Shown here: piece after piece, positions 18,219 to 25,381 of the stretch | Layout: each line of letters starts with the position of its first letter | How positions within the stretch are numbered: the first letter of the stretch is position 1 | From: Chlamydiales bacterium | GTDB taxonomy: Bacteria > Chlamydiota > Chlamydiia > Chlamydiales > JAAKFR01 | Assembly (NCBI GenBank): GCA_024233495.1 | Contig: JACKPM010000003.1 | Location: forward strand, 1-64,000 | Length of the DNA: 64,000 nt | Direction: 5' to 3' | The notes under the pieces: model-generated | What the model saw: only the letters and a program-made list of their open reading frames with translations | Told to the model about the DNA's origin: nothing | The model's database searches: none | Position numbers and translations under genes: made by a program

Positions 18219-19606
18219 CCGTGGTACCTCGTTTTATCTTTCAAGTAGAAGAGAGCTCGATACCGCCCTTTGCTGCTTTCCCAGCTCACCTCGCTGCGTG
18301 TGTCTACAAATGGGTTTGGCTCTACAAGAGTTTCATGGAGGCGACGTGCGTCGGAGTTGGTGGTTGCTGTAAACTCAAAGTCAACACGTACGCGATACTT
18401 CTCTTTTTGCGTGATGAAACAGGGGCGCTTAACTAATAGATAGTGAATGCTATGAATTGTAATTCCGTGCGCCTCTGAAGAGAGGAAGTCGAGCACTTCG
18501 CGCACCTTTGGAATTCCGGGGTATAGAGGGAAAGTATCGTGATGGCTATGCACCTCTTTCTCTATTTTCTGGAGCTCAATGCTATATTCAGCAGGTGACT
18601 TTGGCACATTTGCCTCAAGATTGCCCTGAGAGGCAAGAAGCGATTGATAGGCGTGGGAGATGCGTCTCTCATCTCGGAGTAATGAGATTTTTGTCAGCGC
18701 AAAAAGGGAGATGGCAAGAACGAGAGAAAAAGAGAAGAAAACAGCGAGAGGTCTCTTTAGCCTTCTCAATGGATAGGGGTAGGTAAACTCTCCCTTTCTA
18801 AAGTTGATTGAGGAGGCGCTTCCTCCGCAAAGAGCGATCCCAATTGCGACGCCAAACTTGACCAGCCGCTCTTGTGGAAGCTGTAAAGAGGGAATCACTG
18901 GGTAGTGAGGCGTTTCTCCTGTTGCCTTTTTGATCTCTTCTACATAATAAGGGTCTTCGCTTCCTAAAATGAAAATAGACTCGAAGGCCTTTGCCGAAAG
19001 GGAGAGAACTGTTTTTTTGATTTCAACAGGAAATTCTTTCGAGCGGTCGAAGGCGTTAGCCTTTAGCAGTTTTCCATTCTTTACGACGGCGCACGCCACC
19101 TCTTTATCGCCAATATGCACCAAGAGAAGACGGTGGGCACTCTCAGGGAAAAGAGAAGAGAGAGCCGCTAAAGCAGAATAGATGTTGGTAACGACCTCAG
19201 GCTCAACTTGCGAAAGGCTTTCCAAATGATTTTTTAAACGATCTTTTTTAACCGCGCAAACGGTAAGAGAGCTTCCCGTAGCAAGCTTCTCAATCACTTG
19301 CGCCTCGACGACCCCCTGCTCCATCGGAAAAGGAAGTAAAGCTTCAACTTGAAACTCTAAAGCAGAGCGAATATCTTTCTCTCTCTTAAGTAGCATGTGG
19401 AAGGGGCGCACAAGTACACTGCGCGCACTAAGGGCAGTGGTGATGACACTCCCTTTTCGGATAGAGTCAATCGCGCTGCTTAAAGGAATTTCTTTTAGGT
19501 TTGTGACGTGCCACCCTTTGCGCAGCTGCTTGAGCGCGGCAACTTTGATGGTGCCCTTCCCCACTTCGAGGCCAACTAGGTCTGGTTGCTTTGGAAATAG
19601 TGACAT
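18215..19606 (-). CDS. PilM/GspL-like protein with fused PilN-like periplasmic part
   Basis: 463 residues. Residues 1-260 resemble the actin-like PilM / cytoplasmic GspL fold: LVGLEVGKGTIKVAAL at the start, LLLVHIGDKEVACAVV as a second phosphate-binding-type strand near residue 160, and LVKFGVAIGIALCGG near 250. A membrane segment (AVFFSFSLVLAISLFAL) lies near residue 290, then a periplasmic helical and alpha/beta domain. This corresponds to GspL of type II secretion or a PilM-PilN fusion. It is first in a four-gene minus-strand operon with 4-bp or longer overlaps. The start ATG is only 9 nt from a TATAAT, suggesting a leaderless message. CT646 holds this position in C. trachomatis as I recall. 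Confidence 0.7.
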   Translation of the reverse strand: MSLFPKQPDLVGLEVGKGTIKVAALKQLRKGWHVTNLKEIPLSSAIDSIRKGSVITTALSARSVLVRPFHMLLKREKDIRSALEFQVEALLPFPMEQGVVEAQVIEKLATGSSLTVCAVKKDRLKNHLESLSQVEPEVVTNIYSALAALSSLFPESAHRLLLVHIGDKEVACAVVKNGKLLKANAFDRSKEFPVEIKKTVLSLSAKAFESIFILGSEDPYYVEEIKKATGETPHYPVIPSLQLPQERLVKFGVAIGIALCGGSASSINFRKGEFTYPYPLRRLKRPLAVFFSFSLVLAISLFALTKISLLRDERRISHAYQSLLASQGNLEANVPKSPAEYSIELQKIEKEVHSHHDTFPLYPGIPKVREVLDFLSSEAHGITIHSIHYLLVKRPCFITQKEKYRVRVDFEFTATTNSDARRLHETLVEPNPFVDTRSEVSWESSKGRYRALFYLKDKTRYHG

Positions 19607-19615
19607 TGCGCGTCA

Positions 19616-19644
19616 ATTATAAGGAATAAAGAGAGTTTTTTCAA
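19616..19644 (-). promoter_or_regulatory. strong sigma70-type promoter for the PilM-like operon
   Basis: Minus strand TTGAAA (19644-19639), 17 bp, TATAAT (19621-19616). Transcription should start within a few bases of the ATG at 19606, leaving no room for a ribosome-binding site. It lies back to back with the yggT promoter; the two -35 boxes are separated by one base. Confidence 0.7.
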
Positions 19645-19645
19645 G

Positions 19646-19674
19646 TTGGAAAATAAATAATGACGCCCTATTAT
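19646..19674 (+). promoter_or_regulatory. sigma70-type promoter for the yggT-trpS operon
   Basis: TTGGAA (19646-19651), 17 bp, TATTAT (19669-19674). The expected start point (about 19680-19683) coincides with the GTG/ATG start codons of yggT, again predicting a leaderless or near-leaderless mRNA. Confidence 0.65.
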
Positions 19675-19682
19675 AGAGCGTG

Positions 19683-19931
19683 ATGTTTCTTTATGTTTTA
19701 AATATTCTGTTTACAACCTACTCGTTTCTCCTTCTGGTACGCGTTTTTGGGTCATGGTTCCCTCGGTTTGCTCAGAGTCAAGCGATGCGCTTTATCGCCT
19801 TTTACACCGACCCTTATCTCAACGTATTTCGTAAAATTATTCCTCCTCTTGGCGTCATGGATATTAGCCCTATGTTTGCGTTCATGGGCCTCCAATTCAT
19901 CCAGTGGATCCTCTTTTCAGTCCTCCGATGA
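19683..19931 (+). CDS. YggT family membrane protein
   Basis: 82 residues with two hydrophobic segments (VLNILFTTYSFLLLVRVF and FAFMGLQFIQWILFSVL) joined by a loop with the YggT-type DPYLNVFRKIIPPLG motif. The family is a small inner-membrane protein found widely in bacteria and chloroplasts (CCB3/YlmG), with roles in osmotic tolerance and membrane organisation reported elsewhere; the role here is inferred only. ATG 19683 is preferred, GTG 19680 being the alternative. Its stop overlaps the dus start (ATGA). First gene of a six-gene operon. Confidence 0.85.
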   Translation: MFLYVLNILFTTYSFLLLVRVFGSWFPRFAQSQAMRFIAFYTDPYLNVFRKIIPPLGVMDISPMFAFMGLQFIQWILFSVLR

Positions 19932-20878
19932 AATTTAAGAATAAAGTTATTTATGCTCCTCTTGCTGGGTGTTCCGATTTCCCTTTTCGGAAGATAACGG
20001 CGCGCTTTCAACCGGGGTTGATGTTCTGTGAGATGGTAAAGATGCAGCCTCTCATGATGAACAACGAAAACACAATGCGCATGCTCGATTACAGCGAAGA
20101 GATGCGTCCCATCGGAGGGCAGATTTGTGGGAGCGACCCGAAGCTTGCAGGACCGTGTGCAAAGATCATTGAAGATCTCGGCTTTGATGTGGTCGACCTT
20201 AACTGTGGATGTCCTGTTGATAAGGTGACTAAGGATGGGAGCGGATCAGGTATGCTCAAAGACCTTGAGCGTATCGGAGAGGTGATCGCAAACATGGTGG
20301 CAGCAGTTTCTATTCCGGTCACCGTAAAGGTGCGTGCTGGTTGGGATCAAGAGAGTATTGTTGCTGCAAAAGTAACGCGCATTGTAGAAGAGGCGGGGGC
20401 CGAAGCGATTTTTGTGCATGGCCGCACACGCAAGCAAGGTTACACAGGGCCTGCAAATTGGGATCATATCAAAGATGCAAAGGCGGCTGCCAAAAAGATT
20501 AAGGTGGTTGGTAACGGCGATATTTTCGATGCTGATGCTGCTGTGCGCATGCTTGAAGAGACAGGGTGTGATGCGGTGCTTGTTGCACGTGGTACGATGG
20601 GACAGCCGTGGATTGTGCAAGATATTTTGCGTGCGCTTGAGGGGAAAGAGGCGATCAAACGGGACCCCGAAGAATACCGGCAAGCTTTCCTTGACCATTT
20701 CGACCACTCCTCTCAATATAAGGACGAGAGGGGAGCGCTGCTGGATATGCGCCGCGTCTGTTCGTGGTATTTGCGGAATGCGCCTGGAGCGCGTGAAATT
20801 CGATCGCGTGCTGCTAAAGGCGCTACTCTTGCAGAGATTCGCAAGATCATCGAAACATTTGAGTTCATAGGATGTTAG
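19928..20878 (+). CDS. dus: tRNA-dihydrouridine synthase
   Basis: FMN-dependent TIM-barrel enzyme that reduces uridine in tRNA D-loops, 316 residues. Family marks: YAPLAGCSDFPFR at the N-terminus (FMN-binding), the catalytic cysteine in DLNCGCPVDKVTKDGSGSG near residue 98, VHGRTRKQGYTG near 168, and VVGNGDIFDA / VARGTMGQPW for phosphate binding near 195 and 223. It looks closest to the DusB-type bacterial branch. The start ATG (19928) overlaps the yggT stop; the longer open frame from 19904 would intrude further into yggT and is not needed. The stop overlaps the start of acyP. Confidence 0.93.
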   Translation: MKFKNKVIYAPLAGCSDFPFRKITARFQPGLMFCEMVKMQPLMMNNENTMRMLDYSEEMRPIGGQICGSDPKLAGPCAKIIEDLGFDVVDLNCGCPVDKVTKDGSGSGMLKDLERIGEVIANMVAAVSIPVTVKVRAGWDQESIVAAKVTRIVEEAGAEAIFVHGRTRKQGYTGPANWDHIKDAKAAAKKIKVVGNGDIFDADAAVRMLEETGCDAVLVARGTMGQPWIVQDILRALEGKEAIKRDPEEYRQAFLDHFDHSSQYKDERGALLDMRRVCSWYLRNAPGAREIRSRAAKGATLAEIRKIIETFEFIGC

Positions 20879-21144
20879 AGTTACACGCAACATTTAGAGG
20901 GAAGGTACAAGGAGTAGGTTTTCGGTGGACAGTTGCAGGTTATGCTGAGCTCCACGGAATCGCTGGAACTGTAAAAAACCTTGAGGATGGTGACGTAGAG
21001 GTCTATGCTGTCGGCCCAAAGGAAAAATTAGAGAGCTTTGTGACTGCAATCCAGAACCACTCTGGTGTTGCAGAAGTAAAGTCAGTAAAGACCGAATACA
21101 AAGAGGCCGAAAGGACGTACACTAACTTCGAAATAATATTCTGA
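20872..21144 (+). CDS. acyP: acylphosphatase
   Basis: A 90-residue protein of standard acylphosphatase length that hydrolyses carboxyl-phosphate bonds. The signature GKVQGVGFRWTV carries the catalytic Arg, and GTVKNLEDGDVEVYAVG carries the catalytic Asn. It overlaps the end of dus by 7 bp and is followed by only 3 bp before the first tyrP gene, so it is translated as part of the same operon. Confidence 0.95.
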   Translation: MLELHATFRGKVQGVGFRWTVAGYAELHGIAGTVKNLEDGDVEVYAVGPKEKLESFVTAIQNHSGVAEVKSVKTEYKEAERTYTNFEIIF

Positions 21145-21147
21145 TTC

Positions 21148-22389
21148 ATGAACACCCTAAAAAATGAAAAAGCAGGGAGTGTACTCGGCGGCACTCTCCT
21201 TATTGCCGGTAGCTGCATCGGTGCTGGAATGCTCGCACTTCCTGTGATCACAGGACCAGGAGGCTTTGGCCCCTCCATGCTCCTTTTTGTCTTTGCTTGG
21301 CTCTTCATGACGACGACAAGCTTCTTGCTAATGGAAGCGAATCTCACTCTTGGCTATAACCTGAGCTTAATTTCGATTGCGGACAAAACTCTTGGCCCCA
21401 TTGGAAAAGCGCTTGCATGGATCCTTTTTCTCTTTCTCTTCTACAGTTTGAGCATCGCTTACATTGCTGCGAGCGGAAGCATTCTTCAGTCGATCATCTT
21501 CGATCTCACGGGCATTTTTTGGGCAGATTGGATGGGAAGCCTTCTTTTCACACTTGTTTTCGCAACGATCTTGCTGATCGGTACTCGGCATGTCGACTAT
21601 GCAAACCGCCTTTTGATGGTGGGACTTGTCATCACCTACTTTATTCTCGTCTTCCTTGGTAGCCAACACGTGCATCTTGAATACTTGAAACAGAGCAACT
21701 GGAAGTATGCCCTTGCTGCTCTTCCCATTTTAGTGATTTCATTTGGCTTTCACAACATGATCCCCAGCCTCTCCATGTATTTGCAGGGAGATGTAAAGCG
21801 GTTGCGCATCACAGTGCTGGTAGGAAGTTTGATTCCTCTTTTGATCTATTTCATCTGGCAGTTTGTGATGCTGGGTCTCATTCCTCCCCAAGAGACGCTT
21901 GTAGCGATTAGCGAAGGAGAGGGTGCTACCTCTGTGCTTCGCTCCGTTATTGGTAAGTCATGGATCAATACAGTGGCTCAAAGTTTTGCGCTCTTTGCCA
22001 TTGTCACTTCTTTTTTAGCGCAGTCGCTGAGCCTTGTAGACTTCTTGGCAGATGGCACACGCATTCCCAAAGTAGGCATGGGAAGGGGGCTTCTTGTTTT
22101 CCTCACGCTTGCTCCCCCCTTTGTGCTTGCTTTTCTTTACCCTTCAATCTTTTTACACGCACTCAATCTAGCAGGAGGGATTTCGGCAGTGATCCTTTTT
22201 GGGGTGATGCCTGCTCTCATGGTTTGGGTTTTGCGCTATAAGCGCAAAGCTGTGATGTCGCCTCTTATGCCGGCGGGAAAATTTCTCCTTGTTGTGGTGT
22301 TAGTCGTTGCCCTTGCAATTTTTGCGCTAGAGCTTATGCAAGAGCTTGGATGGAGCCTCATTCCATCGCATGTGGAGGCAACAACATGA
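21148..22389 (+). CDS. tyrP: aromatic amino acid permease (HAAAP family), copy 1
   Basis: Inner-membrane proton-coupled transporter for tyrosine/tryptophan, 413 residues with about 11 hydrophobic segments. The N-terminus GGTLLIAGSCIGAGMLALPV is the typical first helix of the Mtr/TnaB/TyrP family. It is followed by a second family member, with a 4-bp overlap; the pair matches the tandem tyrP genes of C. trachomatis. Substrate choice (Tyr versus Trp) cannot be read. Lying directly upstream of trpS in one operon, it would link import of aromatic amino acids with tryptophan charging. No Shine-Dalgarno is seen; translation is probably coupled to acyP. Confidence 0.92.
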   Translation: MNTLKNEKAGSVLGGTLLIAGSCIGAGMLALPVITGPGGFGPSMLLFVFAWLFMTTTSFLLMEANLTLGYNLSLISIADKTLGPIGKALAWILFLFLFYSLSIAYIAASGSILQSIIFDLTGIFWADWMGSLLFTLVFATILLIGTRHVDYANRLLMVGLVITYFILVFLGSQHVHLEYLKQSNWKYALAALPILVISFGFHNMIPSLSMYLQGDVKRLRITVLVGSLIPLLIYFIWQFVMLGLIPPQETLVAISEGEGATSVLRSVIGKSWINTVAQSFALFAIVTSFLAQSLSLVDFLADGTRIPKVGMGRGLLVFLTLAPPFVLAFLYPSIFLHALNLAGGISAVILFGVMPALMVWVLRYKRKAVMSPLMPAGKFLLVVVLVVALAIFALELMQELGWSLIPSHVEATT

Positions 22390-23576
22390 TTAGCAAAAAC
22401 AATCGCCTTATTGGAGCGATTCTCCTTGTCTCAGGTACGACAATTGGTGCTGCAATGCTTGCCTTGCCCACCACAACTGGCCTTGCAGGCTTTTTTCCAG
22501 CCCTGGCAATTATGGTGGTTGTTTGGCTATTCATGATGCTCACTGCCTTCTATTTGCTTGAAGTGAATCTGAGAATGCGGGGGGAGAGCAACATCATATC
22601 CATGGCGAGTAAGACGCTTGGAAGTGGGGGGCAAATCGTGTGTTGGGTGGTCTACCTCCTCCTCCTCTATTCACTTATGGCTGCCTACCTTGTTGGTTGT
22701 AGTGAAGTGGTGGGTGATATCTTACGCCCCTTTGTTTCCCCTCCCATTTGGGGATGGCCGGTCATTCTCTTTATATTATTTGCTGTTTTCATCTTTTTTG
22801 GCACCGTGGTGGTCGATTTTTCCAACCGCATTTTAATGGTGGGCCTGATTTGCGCCTTTGTCGTGCTTGTGAGTATGGGGCTCTCTCATGTAAAGCCGCA
22901 GCTCCTCTCCCACCTAAATTGGGATCATCTCTTGCCCTCTTTTTCTGTTGTGCTCACTACTTTTGGCTACCACATCATCATTCCAACATTGACTACCTAT
23001 TTGGAGCACGATGTACGCCTTTTAAAGAGAGCAATTATATGGGGGAGTTTGATCCCCTTTGTCCTCTATGTGATCTGGCAGCTGCTGGTAATGGGGGTGG
23101 TACCAGTTTCTGCTTTGGCGGAAACTGCCCAAAGGGGGGAGCAAATCACGGAACCACTTAAGATTTTACTAGGCAACATTTGGGTGGGAACAGCTGCGCG
23201 CCTCTTTGCCCTCTTTTCAATTATCACCTCGATCCTTGGAGTGAGCCTCTCGCTCTCTGACTTTTTGGCAGATGGCCTTAAAATTGAGAAGCAGTCATGG
23301 AATAAGCTTTGGATTGTCGCGCTCACGTTTACCCCTCCCCTTTTGTTCACCCTTTTATATCCGCAAGGCTTCATCTTGGCACTGAAGTATGCAGGCATCT
23401 TTGTCGTGATTTTGCTTGCCCTTCTACCAGCGTGGATGGCTTACTTTGAGCGGTATGGTCCAGAAACTGAACGCTCCCTTCTTCCCTCCCACTTCAAAGT
23501 ATTTGGGGGAAAATGGCTTGTTGTGACAACTATTATCCTATCATTCATCTTGTTAATTATTGAGATTGTGAAATGA
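22386..23576 (+). CDS. tyrP: aromatic amino acid permease (HAAAP family), copy 2
   Basis: 396 residues, clearly paralogous to the preceding transporter: the first helix (GAILLVSGTTIGAAMLALPT) and the segment around SLSLSDFLADGLKI align with SLSLVDFLADGTRI of copy 1. ATG 22386 overlaps the stop of copy 1 (ATGA); the open frame from 22350 would overlap it further and gives a non-family N-terminus. The stop overlaps trpS. The two copies are well diverged, so the duplication is old and the two may differ in substrate. Confidence 0.92.
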   Translation: MISKNNRLIGAILLVSGTTIGAAMLALPTTTGLAGFFPALAIMVVVWLFMMLTAFYLLEVNLRMRGESNIISMASKTLGSGGQIVCWVVYLLLLYSLMAAYLVGCSEVVGDILRPFVSPPIWGWPVILFILFAVFIFFGTVVVDFSNRILMVGLICAFVVLVSMGLSHVKPQLLSHLNWDHLLPSFSVVLTTFGYHIIIPTLTTYLEHDVRLLKRAIIWGSLIPFVLYVIWQLLVMGVVPVSALAETAQRGEQITEPLKILLGNIWVGTAARLFALFSIITSILGVSLSLSDFLADGLKIEKQSWNKLWIVALTFTPPLLFTLLYPQGFILALKYAGIFVVILLALLPAWMAYFERYGPETERSLLPSHFKVFGGKWLVVTTIILSFILLIIEIVK

Positions 23577-24604
23577 AGAGAATTTTGACAGGGGATCGCC
23601 CCACCGGAAAATTGCATTTGGGTCACTATGTGGGCTCAATCCAGAATCGTGTAAAGCTCCAAGACTCTTATGAGTGCATTTTTTTGATTGCGGATCTTCA
23701 CACGCTCACTACGAAGCCGAGGCGTGAGCAGATTTTAGAGATGCGCAGCCATATTCGCGACTCTGTTCTTGACATGTTGGCGTGTGGTATCGACCCAGAA
23801 AAGACAACGTTTTATTTGCAATCAGCAGTGCCACAAGTATTTGAAATGAACCTTATATTTAGCATGCTTGTTTCACTCAATCGTCTGACAGGCATGCCGA
23901 GTTTGAAAGAGATGGCGCGCAATGCGCACATAGATGATGAGAGCATTCCGTACGGACTTGTGGGCTATCCTGTTTTGCAGTCTGCTGACATCTTGCTTTC
24001 ACGAGCGCACCTGGTCCCTGTTGGGAAGGACAACGAAGCGCACATTGAGCTCACGCGCGACATTGCACGCCGCTTCAATCAATACTATGGTGATGTTTTT
24101 CCAATCCCAGAAGTGCTTTTATCTGAAACACCCTCCCTCATTGGTACCGATGGAAAAGGGAAGATGAGCAAATCTGCTAACAACACCATTTTCCTTTCTG
24201 ATGATACGAAGAGTGTGGAGAAAAAAGTGCGCTCTATGTTCACCGACCCCAATAGAGTGAGCGCTGATGTTCCCGGTACGGTTGAAGGGAACCCCGTTTT
24301 CATCTACCACGATATTTTCAACTCTAACAAGGGAGAGGTAGAGGAGATGAAGGAGCGCTACCGCAAAGGAACGATAGGTGATGTGGAGGTGAAAAAAAGC
24401 TTAGCTGCTGCTCTCAATGCCTTTCTTGATCCCATTCGTAAAAGGCGCGCACACTTTGAGGCGCAAAAAGGACTTATTGAAAAGGTGATCTATGAGGGCA
24501 CGCTTCGTGTGCGCACCATCGCAGACGAAACGCTCAAAGAGATGCGGGGCGCAATGGGGTTAATGGGAAGCTGGAAAAAAATCGAGAAAGCAGCGCGCTC
24601 TTAA
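23573..24604 (+). CDS. trpS: tryptophanyl-tRNA synthetase
   Basis: Class I synthetase charging tRNA-Trp, 343 residues. The HIGH-type motif is TGKLHLGHYVGS (about residues 11-22) and the KMSKS motif is GKMSKSANN (about residue 198). The length is normal. It ends the six-gene operon and overlaps by 4 bp both the upstream permease and the convergent response-regulator gene. Confidence 0.97.
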   Translation: MKRILTGDRPTGKLHLGHYVGSIQNRVKLQDSYECIFLIADLHTLTTKPRREQILEMRSHIRDSVLDMLACGIDPEKTTFYLQSAVPQVFEMNLIFSMLVSLNRLTGMPSLKEMARNAHIDDESIPYGLVGYPVLQSADILLSRAHLVPVGKDNEAHIELTRDIARRFNQYYGDVFPIPEVLLSETPSLIGTDGKGKMSKSANNTIFLSDDTKSVEKKVRSMFTDPNRVSADVPGTVEGNPVFIYHDIFNSNKGEVEEMKERYRKGTIGDVEVKKSLAAALNAFLDPIRKRRAHFEAQKGLIEKVIYEGTLRVRTIADETLKEMRGAMGLMGSWKKIEKAARS

Positions 24605-24957
24605 GTTTTTGAAGAAACGAGTTTGTTGATCTCTTTTTCGAGGTCAGGCCACTCGTACGGTTTCATCACACAGCTATCCGCAGGGACATTCTCTTTTGCT
24701 GCGGAAGATGCACCTGTCAGCAAGATGATGGGAATTGAAGAGAGAGCGGCATCTTTTTTGATCGTCTCACACACCTCTTTTCCATTTGGAGCGGGGATAT
24801 TCAGGTCGATCAATATCAAATCAGGTTTTGAAGACCGCACAGCTTGCAAAGCTGCGTTTCCATCTTTCGCAACGGTGATCGAGTATCCCGCCTTTTTGAG
24901 TCGAAACTCGAGAATCACTATGATATCTTCATCATCATCAACAATCAACACGTGCAT
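24601..24957 (-). CDS. stand-alone CheY-like response regulator receiver
   Basis: 118 residues forming a single receiver domain: acidic pocket DDDED at residues 7-11, phospho-acceptor Asp in LILIDLNIP near residue 53, Thr in LLTGAS near 82 and Lys in VMKPYE near 101. There is no output domain. ATG 24957 matches the start of the domain; an upstream ATG at 25017 would add 20 residues and overlap the start codon of the divergent paralogue. Partner kinase not in the window. The head-to-head arrangement with a paralogue 58 bp away suggests duplication and shared control. Confidence 0.85.
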   Translation of the reverse strand: MHVLIVDDDEDIIVILEFRLKKAGYSITVAKDGNAALQAVRSSKPDLILIDLNIPAPNGKEVCETIKKDAALSSIPIILLTGASSAAKENVPADSCVMKPYEWPDLEKEINKLVSSKT

Positions 24958-25015
24958 AACGTCACTATTTTGAAATATCTTGATTTTTTCAACAGCTTTT
25001 TGAGAATCTACTAAC

Positions 25016-25381
25016 ATGGAGGTTCTGATCGTAGACGACGACGAAGACATCTGTATGATCTTGGAGTTGATTTTCAAGAAGAAGGGGTGGAATACCACTT
25101 ATGTGACAAGTGGAGAGAAGTGCTTGGCTTGGCTAAAGGAGCGTCAGCCCGACGTTGTTTTTCTCGACCTCTTGATGCCTTCAATGAGCGGCGATGCTGT
25201 ATTGAAGGAGATGCGCAGGGACCAAAAGACAACCTCCACCCCTGTGATTTTCCTGACTGCCAAGGATGTGACACCAAAGGAAAGAGCGGAGCTCATTGCA
25301 ATGGGAGCGCAAGGGGTGTACACCAAACCCGTTGACCCTCTCCATGTGATCGAAAGCGCAACACAATATTTAAACAAGTGA
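25016..25381 (+). CDS. stand-alone CheY-like response regulator receiver
   Basis: 121 residues: DDDED at residues 7-11, phospho-acceptor Asp in VVFLDLLMP near 54, Thr in FLTAKD near 83, Lys in VYTKPVDP near 105. It is a receiver-only protein like its divergent neighbour; both begin with LIVDDDEDI. The stop codon TGA overlaps the GTG start of uvrB, so the two are probably co-translated. This operonic link to uvrB is unusual and may hint at a connection with DNA repair, but that is only positional evidence. Confidence 0.87.
   Translation: MEVLIVDDDEDICMILELIFKKKGWNTTYVTSGEKCLAWLKERQPDVVFLDLLMPSMSGDAVLKEMRRDQKTTSTPVIFLTAKDVTPKERAELIAMGAQGVYTKPVDPLHVIESATQYLNK

Noticed and set aside
20246..20893. 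215-codon minus-strand frame over dus
   Set aside because: It is antisense to a clear dus gene and its product has no recognisable features.
25015..25017. Upstream ATG as the start of the minus-strand response regulator
   Set aside because: It would add residues before the receiver domain and overlap the divergent start codon; ATG 24957 matches the domain start, though the longer form cannot be excluded.
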